NCBI GenBank assembly: GCA_905160935.1
Contig: CAJHZI010000517.1
Location: 847,501 to 911,500 of the forward strand
Source of the DNA: Enchytraeus crypticus
Lineage: Eukaryota; Annelida; Clitellata; Enchytraeida; Enchytraeidae
DNA: 64,000 nt
Direction: 5' to 3'
A program made the position numbers and the translations under genes. Under the pieces are notes generated by a model that worked only from the letters and a program-made list of their open reading frames with translations, ran no database searches and was not told where the DNA came from. Positions within the stretch are counted from its first letter, which is position 1. Each line of letters starts with the position of its first letter. Positions 35,587 to 42,742 of the stretch are shown piece by piece.

Positions 35587-37224
35587 CAGAGAGAATAGAG
35601 AGATATAAAGCTACAGGGAGACCCTTCCGGATAATGCTTGTGGCAAAGTATGCTTACCACTTGATATGCCGTCAGTGTTTGAATGAGTCGTAGTTCCAGC
35701 AGATGACATCTCCTCCAGAGTTGTACCTTGTTCTTCAGATGAGCTGACACTTGAGGCACCTGTAGATGAAGTCTTTTCTTGAGTTGTGCCTTGTTCTTCA
35801 GATGAGCTGACACTTGTGGCACCTGTAGATGAAGTCTTTTCCAGTGTTGTACCTTGTTCTTCAGATGAGCTGACACTTGTGGCACCTGTAGATGAAGTCT
35901 GTTCCTGAGTTGTACTTTGTTCTTCAGATGGGCTTACTCTTGTGGCACCTGTAGATGAAGTCTGTTCCAGTGTTGTGCCTTGTTCTTCAGATGGGCTGAC
36001 ACTTGTGGCACCTGTAGATGAAGTCTGTTCCTGAGTTGTACTTTGTTCTTCAGATGGGCTGACTCTTGTGGCACCTGTAGATGAAGTCTGTTCCAGTGTT
36101 GTGCCTTGTTCTTCAGATGGGCTGACACTTGTGGCATCTGTAGATGAAGTCTGTTCCAGTGTTTTGCCTTGTTCTTCAGATAGACTGACACTTGTGGCGC
36201 CTGTAGATGAAGTCTGTTCCAGAGTTGTACCTTGTTCTTCAGATGGGCTGACACTTGAGGCACCTGTAGATGAATGTTCTTCAGATAGGCTTACACTTGT
36301 GGTTCCTGTAGAAGAAATTAACTCCTGATTTGTACTTTGTTCATCAGATGGGCTTACACTTGTGGTTCCTGTAGAAGAAACCAGCTCCTGAGTTGTACTT
36401 TGTTCTTCAGATAGGCTTACACTTGTTGTTCCTGTAGAAGAAACCAGCTCCTGAGTTGTGCCTTGTTCTTCAGATGGGCTGACACTTGAGGCACCTGTAG
36501 ATGAATGTTCTTCAGATAGGCTTACACTTGTGGTTCCTGTAGAAGAAATTAACTCCTGATTTGTACTTTGTTCATCAGATGGGCTTACACTTGTGGTTCC
36601 TGTAGAAGAAACCAGCTCCTGAGTTGTACTTTGTTCTTCAGATAGGCTTACACTTGTTGTTCCTGTAGAAGAAATTAACTCCTGATTTGTACTTTGTTCA
36701 TCAGATGGGCTTACACTTGTTGTTCCTGTAGAAGAAACCAGCTCCTGAGTTGTACTTTGCTCTTCAGATAGGCTTACACTTGTTTTTCCTGCAGAAGAAA
36801 CCAGCTCCTGAGTTGTACTTTGTTCTTCAGATGGGCTTACACTTGTGGTTCCTGTAGAAGAAACCAGCTCCTGAGTTGTGCTTTGTTCTTCAGATGGGCT
36901 TACCCTTGTTGTTCCTGTAGGAGAAACCAGCTCCTGAGTTGTACTTTGTTCATCAGATGGGCTTGCACTTGTTGTTCCTGTAGAAGAAACCAGCTCCTGA
37001 GTTGTACTTGGTTCTTCGGTTGTACTCTCACTTGTGGCCACACTTGTGCTAACCGTTGCTGTTATTGATGTTGGTTGAGAACTTGAGACCTGAAATGTGG
37101 TTGATAGCTGCTCAGTTGTGCTCGATTCACATTTGAAGGTTGATATAAACAGTGTAGCTATTAGTAATTGACTAATCAGCAGCGTGTTAATGAATATATT
37201 CGGGTTATGCATTGTGCGATTCAT
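13220..37224 (-). CDS. Gene B: mucin-SEA-Cys-rich single-pass membrane protein
   Basis: Ten exons join with matching phases: 35658-37224, 31860-31952, 29104-29219, 25631-25698, 23029-23276, 22123-22321, 19430-19585, 18720-18852, 17477-17602 and 13220-13255. The sum is 2742 bp, exactly 914 codons with the stop. Approximate layout: signal peptide 1-32; Ser/Thr/Glu mucin repeats 80-500; Thr/Pro linker to 553; SEA-like domain 554-697; Cys-rich EGF-like module 698-780; membrane helix 782-805; short polar cytoplasmic tail to 913. SEA-mucins sit on cell surfaces as glycosylated barriers or sensors; the role here is inferred from architecture. The usual SEA autocleavage GS before the strand is not seen. 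Gene A is its tandem paralogue with the same phases. Exons 4-9 are firm, exon 1 is strong, and the 11-residue last exon is tentative. Confidence 0.8.
13906..13976. repeat. (TA)n microsatellite
   Basis: A broken TA tract directly abutting the 3' end of the LINE-C fragment at 13977. Confidence 0.85.
13977..14402 (-). mobile_element. LINE-C 3' fragment
   Basis: The minus-strand frame reads [52 protein letters not shown] and [14 protein letters not shown], the C-terminal part of a non-LTR reverse transcriptase protein. It ends in the stem-loop CTGCCAGTTGGCAG. It lies in the last intron of gene B. Confidence 0.8.
14404..14452. repeat. (TA)n microsatellite
   Basis: About 23 TA units abutting the inner edge of the LINE-C fragment. 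Confidence 0.95.
14697..16862 (+). mobile_element. L2/CR1-like LINE, copy 1
   Basis: 5'-truncated copy whose longest frame (15136-16074) covers the reverse transcriptase: [37 protein letters not shown], a shortened fingers region, [36 protein letters not shown] and YADHTQMY. In intact members of this group the catalytic motif is YADDTQ; here the second Asp is His. The C-terminal part is in other frames. The 3' end reads TTTGCACCGTCTTTGG and CTCAATAGTGCTCGATG, with a (TTG/TTA)n tail. It is dead and lies in the last intron of gene B. Confidence 0.85.
16903..16946. repeat. 12-bp hairpin with triplicated arm
   Basis: ATTCTATGGAGT, GTGG, ACTCCATAGAAT, GTGG, ACTCCATAGAAT: a perfect 12-bp inverted pair with a 4-base loop, followed by a second copy of the right arm. 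Confidence 0.85.
17003..17093 (-). repeat. S1 SINE, truncated
   Basis: The minus-strand body portion (GACGTCAGTAGGGAACC-like side, CACTGACGTCGCTTTCC, AGCTTTGCTTTAGC) is kept; the tRNA-like head is lost after the B box. Confidence 0.65.
17477..17602 (-). CDS. Gene B exon 9: cytoplasmic segment
   Basis: A 126-bp exon, phase 0 to 0, with acceptor ATGTTTTCAG and donor AAC|GTAAGC. It ends in [16 protein letters not shown], matching FTTFRPNLRVVDPDKN at the same place in gene A. Confidence 0.75.
17701..17870. repeat. (TA)n arrays
   Basis: Three TA tracts at about 17703-17754, 17778-17800 and 17815-17868, separated by TTGACTTRxxATT-type spacers that repeat. They lie in intron 8 of gene B. Confidence 0.9.
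17885..18031 (+). repeat. S1 tRNA-Arg SINE with inverted head
   Basis: A full-length S1 copy between two (TA)n arrays. Its first 19 bases AGCCAGTGGCGAAGTCGGT (17906-17924) are preceded, after GG, by their perfect reverse complement (17885-17903). Boxes: TGGCGAAGTCGG and GGTTCAAATCC. Confidence 0.9.
18031..18128. repeat. (TA)n microsatellite
   Basis: About 95 bp of TA units with a few TGTA/TACA interruptions, directly following the S1 SINE. Confidence 0.95.
18720..18852 (-). CDS. Gene B exon 8: acidic cytoplasmic segment
   Basis: A 133-bp exon, phase 2 to 0, with acceptor TTTTTCTCGCAG and donor AGC|GTGAGA. It encodes [17 protein letters not shown], then [18 protein letters not shown]. It corresponds to gene A 57677-57845. 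Confidence 0.75.
19096..19242 (+). repeat. S1 tRNA-Arg SINE with partial inverted head
   Basis: CCACTGGC, six bases, then GCCAGTGG opens the copy, again an inverted piece of its own head. The rest is full length to TTACCAGCTTTTTT. It lies in intron 7 of gene B. Confidence 0.8.
19430..19585 (-). CDS. Gene B exon 7: juxtamembrane and membrane helix
   Basis: A 156-bp exon, phase 2 to 2, with acceptor GATGCTACAG and donor AG|GTAAAT. It encodes [20 protein letters not shown], then a 23-residue apolar helix ([20 protein letters not shown]), then basic [10 protein letters not shown]. The block [17 protein letters not shown] is identical in gene A. Confidence 0.9.
20030..20345 (+). mobile_element. 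Degraded LINE reverse transcriptase C-terminal fragment
   Basis: Weak similarity to the LINE-C segment (CTCATGTACGGCTGTGAAAG, GCAGGAAGATACAAAGAAGT). It is heavily decayed. Confidence 0.4.
20505..20750 (-). repeat. S2 SINE copy
   Basis: Minus strand: head-like 'gaagaataaacttactg' and 'actgcacgtg', body 'ctgagaaaggcatcgataa', 'agaagccatacttttccc', and end 'cttgaatctgccacttgg'. Confidence 0.6.
21228..21490 (-). mobile_element. LINE-C 3' fragment
   Basis: On the minus strand it covers the conserved C-terminal region down to the terminal stem-loop (degenerate here, CTTGCTAGTAGG) and a short (GA)n at 21228-21235. It lies in intron 6 of gene B. Confidence 0.65.
21534..21815 (+). repeat. S4 short element ending in LINE-C 3' sequence
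   Basis: A non-LINE head ('gccactgcctagtaaatg', 'gctgaggaaggcatagggg') is joined to the last 110 bases of LINE-C ('ttaaagatccactcgtatg', 'ggacctgccagtaggcag'). It ends in (GA)n at 21772-21812. A second copy lies at 44705-44938 on the minus strand. Confidence 0.65.
22123..22321 (-). CDS. Gene B exon 6: Cys-rich EGF-like module
   Basis: A 199-bp exon, phase 1 to 2, with acceptor GTACTCCTAG and donor AG|GTATCG. It encodes eight cysteines in a small extracellular module ([20 protein letters not shown], then EQCTDGLHC). The cysteine spacing, the A/GTPW or GLPW motif and the final C match gene A 59673-59862. It is EGF-like by size and position rather than a clear EGF consensus. Confidence 0.85.
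22330..23020. other. Intron 5 of gene B, no element recognised
   Basis: AT-rich sequence with no repeat or frame that I recognise. Confidence 0.4.
23029..23276 (-). CDS. Gene B exon 5: SEA-like domain, C-terminal half
   Basis: A 248-bp exon, phase 2 to 1, with acceptor TTTACTACTCAG and donor G|GTAAGT. It contains [15 protein letters not shown], the central strand of a SEA fold, with no GS cleavage pair before it. A long helix and a second block ([15 protein letters not shown]) follow. It has three sequons and aligns along its length with gene A 63709-63959. Confidence 0.85.
23560..23766. repeat. About 25-bp degenerate minisatellite
   Basis: Eight or so units resembling ATAGATCAGCAAGG followed by TGCACTCC, with substitutions and length changes. 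It lies in intron 4 of gene B. Confidence 0.75.
24283..24345 (+). repeat. Degenerate S1 SINE remnant
   Basis: GATTGCAGATCAGTAGATGT followed by CGGTTAAAATATAATCC and CCAGGCTCCGTGACT resembles the tRNA part of S1 with many changes. Confidence 0.35.
25022..25067 (-). mobile_element. 46-bp RTE-like 3'-end insertion with 11-bp target duplication
   Basis: Minus strand: only the last 35 bases of the RTE-like LINE (AAACTTGGATTCAAGGGAAG) plus (ATG)3. It is flanked on both sides by CTGTACTTAAT (25011-25021 and 25068-25078). This is a clear target-primed insertion, extremely 5'-truncated. It lies in intron 4 of gene B. Confidence 0.85.
25300..25400 (-). repeat. S2 SINE head fragment
   Basis: On the minus strand, CCGTGTTGTGTCCGG, GATAGATCAAACGTAAACTG and CACATGTCGTC match the head shared by S2 and the RTE-like LINE. 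Confidence 0.5.
25631..25698 (-). CDS. Gene B exon 4: SEA-like domain, middle
   Basis: A 68-bp exon, phase 0 to 2, with acceptor GTGTTTCAG and donor CG|GTAAGT. It encodes [20 protein letters not shown], matching the helix-to-strand part of SEA domains (x-Y-x5-F-x-x-I-x-I). Confidence 0.75.
25879..26130. repeat. (TA)n microsatellite and AT-rich tract
   Basis: A TA run at 25879-25931 followed by about 180 bp of A/T-only sequence. Confidence 0.9.
26502..26690 (+). mobile_element. Possible LTR-retrotransposon remnant (fossil)
   Basis: A locally GC-rich block opens with TGTAACGAACGGGG and has GAACCCGTGACA at about 26606, followed by TTTGGCGGCCCGG. TGTAAC...GTGACA borders followed by a TGGCG-type primer site are known from Ty3/gypsy-like LTR elements of invertebrates. 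Only this one short piece is present and no protein remnant was recognised. The family is uncertain and the piece is old. Confidence 0.25.
26695..26775. repeat. Inverted repeat, 16-18 bp arms
   Basis: ATTCGAGACAGCAGCT (26695-26710) is complementary to AGCTGCTGTGTCTCGAAT (26758-26775) with a 2-base bulge; the loop is 47 bases. Confidence 0.75.
27005..28274 (+). mobile_element. LINE-C, longest copy
   Basis: The readable order is [16 protein letters not shown] with FGFRKGY (fingers), [33 protein letters not shown], then [19 protein letters not shown] with GNENGLQKI (the region after the catalytic loop), and a C-terminal GRILRG-type stretch. It ends in a damaged stem-loop and (GA)17 at 28241-28274. 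Frames change several times, so it is inactive. It lies in intron 3 of gene B, antisense to the gene. The clade is not assigned. Confidence 0.75.
29104..29219 (-). CDS. Gene B exon 3: start of SEA-like domain
   Basis: A 116-bp exon, phase 1 to 0, with acceptor TTGAACAG and donor AAG|GTAGGA. It encodes [17 protein letters not shown], then [12 protein letters not shown]. This fits the first beta strand and first helix of a SEA fold (hydrophobic strand, W, then S-x-x-Y-x-x-L). One sequon (NFS) is present. Confidence 0.75.
29293..29578 (+). mobile_element. LINE-C 3' end
   Basis: Codes [18 protein letters not shown]-like, [33 protein letters not shown], then the stem-loop CTGCCAGTAGGCAG and a short (GA)n. 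It sits only about 75 bp upstream of gene B exon 3, antisense to the gene. Confidence 0.85.
29838..29895 (-). mobile_element. RTE-like LINE 3' fragment
   Basis: On the minus strand, AGTCTATTCGTATCCCGACC followed by AGTTAAACTAGTACTTAAG and (ATG)n, matching the extreme 3' end of the RTE-like LINE. Confidence 0.65.
30199..30661 (+). repeat. S2 SINE, full-length, with GA tail and 66-bp flank
   Basis: The head (CCGTGTTGTGCTTGTG, CACTGCAGAATAG, AATCTGCTGCGTGTA) and body (GCTGAGGATGGCAAGAGGGG, ATCCATCTAACTGAGG, AAACCACCTCAGAAGC) end in CTGCCACTTGGCAG, then interrupted (GA)n. Bases 30523-30661, including 66 bp beyond the tail, are identical to 42259-42397 reversed. I see no RNA polymerase III boxes. 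It lies in intron 2 of gene B. Confidence 0.75.
31046..31112. repeat. Tandem 33-bp duplication
   Basis: ACGTTACGTGTAAGTAG then TTTGATATGCACTTTG occurs twice in a row with one difference. Confidence 0.85.
31700..31839 (+). repeat. S1 tRNA-Arg SINE copy
   Basis: Full length: GGAGCCAGTGGCGATGTCGG head, AACCGCGGATCGGTATATGC, GGTTTAAATCC B box, and end TTTTTACCAGCTTTT. It lies within 20 bp of gene B exon 2, in intron 2. Confidence 0.85.
31860..31952 (-). CDS. Gene B exon 2: Thr/Pro-rich linker
   Basis: A 93-bp exon, phase 1 to 1, with acceptor TATGTTTCAG and donor G|GTTAGG. It encodes a Ser/Thr/Pro stretch ([17 protein letters not shown] and onward) continuing the mucin stalk. The donor is weaker than the others. 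Confidence 0.65.
32590..32895 (+). repeat. S2-type SINE copy
   Basis: Head GTGCTGTGTCTGGGTCACTG, AAGAATAGACAATCGCAAAC, body AACTTAGGAAGGCAAAAGG, and end with (GA)n at 32875-32890. It directly precedes the L2-like copy 2. Confidence 0.6.
32933..35447 (+). mobile_element. L2/CR1-like LINE, copy 2
   Basis: 5'-truncated in the endonuclease and otherwise running to the (TTG)n tail. Readable blocks are [110 protein letters not shown] and [11 protein letters not shown]. The YADD motif reads YAYD here. It ends in AAKP-like C-terminus [11 protein letters not shown] and a 3' UTR shared with copy 1. Several stops and frame changes make it inactive. It lies in intron 1 of gene B, antisense to the gene. 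Confidence 0.88.
35546..35597. repeat. (GA)n microsatellite
   Basis: GA-rich tract with AAAG and ACAG interruptions, about 60 bases inside intron 1 of gene B on the donor side. Confidence 0.9.
35658..37224 (-). CDS. Gene B exon 1: signal peptide and mucin repeats
   Basis: One open frame of 522 codons ending at donor G|GTAAGC. The start is ATG at 37224 or, giving a more typical signal peptide, ATG at 37212 (MHNPN followed by [16 protein letters not shown]). About 20 repeats of 21 residues (63 bp) follow, of the type [14 protein letters not shown] plus STTQELV, changing in the C-terminal third to GTTLEQT. Ser and Thr make up about half the residues, as in O-glycosylated mucin domains. A (TATA)AAAAAA run sits at 37232-37239, too close to the first ATG to serve it simply. 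Confidence 0.75.
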
Positions 37225-37474
37225 ATTCCTTTTTTATATGCCTTTGGATGTGTTATGTAACTACATATATTGGTTATGACAAACGTTCCTACATTTAGTT
37301 CTCTGTAGAAAAATTAATTCCAAGTAGAAGTTAATTAAAGCAGTGTGCATAACATAAATTTTCTGTAAACCGTTTTGCAGTTCATTTGACGAAATAAACA
37401 CATTAATAAATTAATTAACTAATTAAAGCATACCAGAATTGAAAATAAAATTTACCTCAGAAGGTTACAATACA

Positions 37475-37607
37475 AAGCTGTAAATTCGATGCTAGCGTCA
37501 GTTTCATCTCTCGAAAGCGGAATCAATGACCATCGAACCCAAAATTTGAACCCCGTACATACGTATCCGCAACCGAATATCTTACCCACATCGGCACTGG
37601 ATGCAGC
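37475..37607 (-). repeat. S1 SINE copy, diverged
   Basis: Minus strand: CAGTGCCGATGTGGGTAAG head, GGTTGCGGATACGTATGTAC, GGTTCAAATTT B box. It lies just 5' of gene B and just outside the 37.7-kb long-TIR element. Confidence 0.7.
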
Positions 37608-37739
37608 AAGTGAATCAGATATGAATTACTAAAATTAATTAACCTTATGATTGCTTTTTGGTGCAAGCTATCTGTGAATACACTCTTGCCAAAAATCAAT
37701 CCCAACGAAATATAAGTAGATACTAATCGAATTGGTCTC

Positions 37740-38130
37740 AAAAGTGTGACGACTCATTATCAATGTTGAAAGATATAGTCAACAAGAAATTAGTACACAG
37801 ACACTAGAAGGTGAAGGTTGGACGCAGTTTGGTGACACACAAATATTATTTTGTATTGTTGATCCTAGCAGTTTGATCTTAAAAGCTCAAAATAATCGTT
37901 TTGAATGTGTTTCTTTCTTATTAGAAGATAGGAAATGGAAAAATGCTTTGCAGCCGTATGTAATCATCAGCTTCTACGGCGTTGATACCAATTTAAATGT
38001 CAATTTAAGGATCATTTTATAATTTTTCCTGTATTTAATATTTATCATTGTATTCAATGCATTGTTTGTCAACAAACGACTATCAGCTGTAGCGTCGTCA
38101 CGTGAACGGTGATTTCATGACTTTTATGCA
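37740..38130 (+). repeat. Left terminal inverted repeat
   Basis: Pairs with 40281-40642 on the other strand over nearly its full length. Confidence 0.8.
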
Positions 38131-40032
38131 GGATTACCGATTGATTAGCTAGTTTGGCATTCAACTAAGCCTATAAATTAGAGACATTTCGGACGCTGAG
38201 CTCAGTATAAGCATTAGAGCATTTTCAACCAGATCAAATTCTCGACACACTGGTAGCATTGAAATTAAACTGCTATATGGTTGTTTTATCATTCCTTATT
38301 TGAGATGTTACCTATCACTGGTGTTACCTAGATGTTATAGATGATACCTAACTTATCTATAGAACGGATAAATTAAGGTAGCTGTTACTCCACGAACTTT
38401 TTAAATTAAATGTTAAATTGGTTTCTGTTGTTATAAATTTAGTTTCATATCAACGTATAAGTAATTTCTGATATGTCCTTTCCGAATATTAGATATTATT
38501 CATCAAGCTTCTAGATACATTATTAGACGTTTACAGACTATGTGTAACTGTAAGAATTTTTACAAATAACGATCGTATTGCTGATAAGGGGGCGTGATAC
38601 GGTGATTTTTATATAGATATTGTTCAAGTGGGGCGGCCACCTAATTATATGCAGGTCCTGTTCTCATCTCATGTGTATTTATCACTTTCCTAAACTTGAT
38701 TTATTATTTATTCTTTCCTGGGGCTTATGTTATATTTTGATTTTTCTTTGTCTTAAATAGTAATTAGGCTATCTCCTAATGGAAACTTTTTAATTTAAAT
38801 ATCTGATTTGCTTATTAAATTTACACATACAAGTATATAATCAGAAATATACATGTTTGTCTAGTATGTTAATATCTTCATGACTCAACTACTATTATCA
38901 TTATTACAAAAATTCTTGCCGAGTAGGTTGTCCAGTTTAATCATTGCTGCCCAGAATTCAACTATGATTCTGTACAGTGAATTGACGAAATAATTCATCA
39001 CAGTTTGTATGCAATAATCTCATTTGTATAATCTCATTTTAAAAGGACCAAACTTTAAGCGTTGACCTCACGTCCATAGATGTACATATACATGTATGTG
39101 TTGATCCCTTTAAATTGGAAGGTAGGAAAAAGATTCACAACCTCTGGAAGCGTTCATCTAATCATAAGTTCAGTGAAGGTGGCAAAAGGCAAAAATGCTG
39201 TAAAATCTAAATTTAGAAGGTCCATTGGTTTCCAGTTTCGAAAACAAGTCATACAGATATTGTATTACTTGATGTGCATCAGGAACCTAATATAGAGCAT
39301 ATCGTTGCATTGCTCAGTGAGGTATGTTATATTTTTTCTTAGATTCTACTGAGTTATTAGTATTAAAAATACCGTCACTTTTACATGTCAATTTTCATTA
39401 ATCTTGATTGTTCGATGCAACATATTTAAAAATTTGTAAGGCATTCATTGAAAATAAAATAAATGTCAGACATCTCAATCAGACAAGTGAAGGAAATCAG
39501 CAGAAATTCGTAAATTTTAAAGATACGAGTTCTTTGTACTAAGAAGAATCCCTGCCATCAGATGTCTGTCATCAGTTATACGTATCTAACACCTTCAACA
39601 ATATATGATCGCAACCTTGAGAGCATTCAACAATTCTACCCACCCAACATGTTACTAATATCTCGCACTAGGTCATCATATATTTCTCTGAAATCAGAAT
39701 AACTCACATACAGTAATTATAGTCAGCACAGGTAGTATGACCTACAATGTATACACAGTACATGTACATGTATATGCAAGCTTAAAAGCATAAGTATGTT
39801 TTATTATCTGTCGACACTAGTGAAGAAAAATGTATATTTTATCAATTTTTTTGTCGGTAATTTACAGGTAAAATATAAAATAATATTTTATGTTGTAAAT
39901 ATGATAAAAACTGGATAAAAAAGACAAAATCACTCTACAAATTCCAAATTGAGCAATTATCAAAAATTATCAAATTTATCAGAGACTTGTTATCACTCAA
40001 AGACTAACTCCGTCTGCAATTAAATCTTATAA

Positions 40033-40211
40033 ATACGAGGGTTGATCAATAAGTAGCAAGAAAAGCATGAGGAATACATGTAGTTGATCAATAAATGGTA
40101 AGAAAAGCATGAAGAGTATATGTAGTTGATCAATCGGTAGTAAGAAAAGCATGAAGAACATATGTAGATGATCAATAGGTAGTTAGAAAAGCATGAGAAA
40201 TACATGTAGCT
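40033..40211. repeat. 42-bp minisatellite, four units
   Basis: Units contain TTGATCAATAxxTxGTAAG and AAAAGCATGARGAAxAYATG. The period of 42 leaves a minus-strand frame open with a 14-residue repeat, but no start, splice context or homology supports coding. It is inside the long-TIR element. Confidence 0.85.
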
Positions 40212-40280
40212 GTCCTCCACATATAAATATTTTTGCTGACTGGCTTACTTCTTAATTAAGAGAAGGTTTTAAAGAATTGG

Positions 40281-40642
40281 GCATAAAAGTCACTACGGTA
40301 CACGACGCTACAGGTCGTTTTTTGATAAACAATGCATTGAACACAATGATAAATACAGGAAAAATTATAAAATGTTCCTTAAATTGACATTTATGTTGGT
40401 ATTTACCCCAGAGAAGCTGATGATTACATACGGCTGCAAAGCATTTTACTCCTATCTTCTAATATGAAAGAAACAATTGAAAACGATTATTTTGTGCTTT
40501 TAATACCAAACTTGTAGGATCGACAATACAAAACAGCATTTGTGTGTCAACAAATTACGTCCGGCCTTCTCCTTCTGGAGTCTGTTTACTTATTTCCTAT
40601 TGGCTGTATCGTTCAACCTCAACCTTAATCGTCACACTTTTT
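40281..40642 (-). repeat. Right terminal inverted repeat
   Basis: Reverse-complement partner of 37740-38130; slightly shorter through small deletions. Confidence 0.8.
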
Positions 40643-40740
40643 CCGAGAAATAGTCAGGTGTGTGAAGCCACTGTGGTTGTTAGGTAACTCTTCTAAGTAT
40701 ATCTGCTCAGCTATAATTGTAAACATAAAATTATAACTGA

Positions 40741-40872
40741 TGGCTGGAGCCAGTGGCTATGTCGGCAAGGTATACGACCGCGGATCAGTTTGAGCGATGT
40801 TCAAATCCTGGGCTCGCCCGTCACTGACATCGCTTTCGATTGAGGAAGTAGACGTTAACATTAGCTTATTAG
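40741..40872 (+). repeat. S1 tRNA-Arg SINE copy
   Basis: GGAGCCAGTGGCTATGTCGG, GACCGCGGATCAGTTTGAGC, GTTCAAATCC and a full body. It abuts the mariner at its 3' side. Confidence 0.85.
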
Positions 40873-42225
40873 GCAATGGATAGAAACGACAAGCGTCCAT
40901 TATTAAATATTAACGATTTAGTATATTGTCATATTTCAAAGAATGCGAAGTATTTCACCTAAAGTGAAATTGCAGTGGACATAAAAGAAGATTTAGAGGA
41001 AAATGCCCCTTCACAGGCTACAATATATCGGTGGCTCATTGAATTTCATCGAGGTAAGTAATCCACCGAATATGAGTACCGTTCAGGACGCCCTGTCGAG
41101 ACCTGTGCCAAAGAAAATATTAAACGTGTCCAGGATATTCTACAAAAGATCGACATTAAGCATCAGCTACGTAGTTGATAGGAAGAAGTTGTCATATGGG
41201 ACAACCGATCATATTATTACTGATGCTTTGGATTACAAAGAGGTGTGTACTAGATGGGTTACACGAATGTTGACGGTTGAAATGAAATAAATCCGACTAA
41301 CAACTTCTCGTGACAATCTCAATCTGTACAGAGCAGACCAGGCAAAGTTTCTTCACAGATATGTTACCATGGATGAGACTTAGGCCCACCATTTTGATCC
41401 GGAGACAAAACTGCAGAATAGGAGTGGAAACACGCCACTTAAATTGATAAATATATATTTTATTTTCACGAAATCACAATGTCAATAATTATACACAATG
41501 CATAGAACGACGTGAAAATGGACATACAGACCCGAAGGCTTTAAAGCATGCCCACAGTGGCTGCATGTAAATTAAAATCAGTTCACTGTACAAAAATTGC
41601 AATTAATTATTTCTAAAATACTGATTTATATAAAATTAATCACCGACACCAGTCAAATTCAGCAAGATTGAGTCAGCCGATAAAGTTATGTCTTCCGTAT
41701 TTTGGGACAGTGAAGGTATTCTAATGATTGACTACTTAGAGCGAAGAAAGACTGTCACAGGTATCTACTATGCAGAGTTAATAAGAAAACTTCGTGTAAT
41801 TATCAAGGAAACACGACGAGGAAAGTGCATCAAGGTGTTCTGCTTTATCAGGACAATGCTCCTGCTCACACCTCAGCTATTACAAAGGCTGGAATTAACG
41901 AGAGCGGCTTCGAATTTCAACAACACCCCCCATTTTCGCCGGATTTGGCCCCATCTGACTTCCATCTATTTCGATTTCCAGAGGAATCAATGCGTCGACA
42001 GATATTTGAAAGCGACGAATATGTCATCCATGCCATAGATGACTGGTTTGAAGGGCTTCATGAATCATTCTTCCTGGACGGTGTAAAAACACTTAAACGT
42101 CGCTGAGAAAAATGCGTTGAGCTTCGAAGAGATTATATTAAAAAACTATTAAACAATATTTATTCAGATTTAGTGTTTTGTCTGTTTTTCTCATTACAAA
42201 TTCAGCAACCCTGGTATACTTCATA
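40873..42225 (+). mobile_element. Mariner transposon (DD34D), inactive, interrupted
   Basis: Readable transposase blocks: NAPSQATIYRWLIEFHRG (helix-turn-helix), RVQDILQKIDIKHQLR, TMDET with HHFDPETKLQ (first catalytic Asp), VFWDSEGILMIDYLE, YQDNAPAHTSAI (second Asp) and PPFSPDLAPSDFHLF (third Asp). The second and third Asp are 34 residues apart, as in mariner. Stops and frame changes break it, including within TMDET. Roughly 200 bp of foreign AT-rich DNA (about 41440-41640) splits the frame between GNTPL and TPVKFSKIESADKV. The left end is cut off at the S1 SINE. Confidence 0.85.
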
Positions 42226-42238
42226 GACGCCCTATATA

Positions 42239-42742
42239 TTACTCTCTCTCTCTCTCTCTAGAACAGCTTGAGGTTACAAAAAATGTTATACAGTATGAAT
42301 GTACAATTTATGCTATATAGAAATACTCTCTTTCTCTCTCTCTCTCGCTCTTTCTCTTTCTCTCTCTTCAGCGCACTGCCAAGTGGCAGGTTCAAGGTAT
42401 ATACTCGTACCCAAAGTCTGCTTTCTCGCTCCATAAGAGCACTCCTTAGATCAACGAGTTAGCCCCTTCGCAAAGTCTATACCTTATCCATACCCTTTGT
42501 AGCCTATAGCTTGGGAAAAGTATGTCTTCAGAGATGGTTTACCGCTGCCTTCCTCAGTTAGATGGATTAATCACCATTTAATCCTGGGGAAAATATTTCA
42601 TGGTGAGGTGGGTCCCCTCTTGCCATCCTCAGCTCCTGCCTTAGTCGGCTCTACGTACACGCAGCAGATTGTTTGCGGTTGCTCTATTCTGCAGTGGTCC
42701 AACCACTACAGAATAGGGCAATCGAGCACAACACGGTGATAT
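42239..42742 (-). repeat. S2 SINE, full-length, with extra 3' segment and second GA tail
   Basis: Minus strand: head CCGTGTTGTGCTCGATTGCC, body as at 30.2 kb, stem-loop CTGCCACTTGGCAG, interrupted (GA)n, then 66 bp identical to the flank of the 30.2-kb copy. A fresh (GA)n tail follows (42242-42259 on the plus strand as CT). Confidence 0.8.

Larger units (their letters stand above)
37740..40642. mobile_element. 2.9-kb element with about 370-bp terminal inverted repeats
   Basis: Left arm 37740-38130 and right arm 40281-40642 are clear inverted copies with small indels. The outer ends both read AAAAGTGTGACGA; shared inner marks are ACACACAAATRxTxTTTTG, CAAAATAATCGTTTTxAAT, AGCCGTATGTAATCATCAGC and GTAGCGTCGT. 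The middle has no recognisable protein. Long arms without coding capacity suggest a non-autonomous element of a long-TIR family, which I cannot name. Target duplications were not clear. It is moderately old, to judge from arm differences. Confidence 0.75.

Noticed and set aside
36068-37068. Plus-strand open frames opposite the mucin repeats
   Set aside because: Antisense shadows of the 63-bp coding repeat of gene B exon 1.
40020-40220. 14-residue repeat protein (SSCFSYYLLINYMY type)
   Set aside because: Arises from the 42-bp minisatellite inside a non-coding transposon; no start or splice support.
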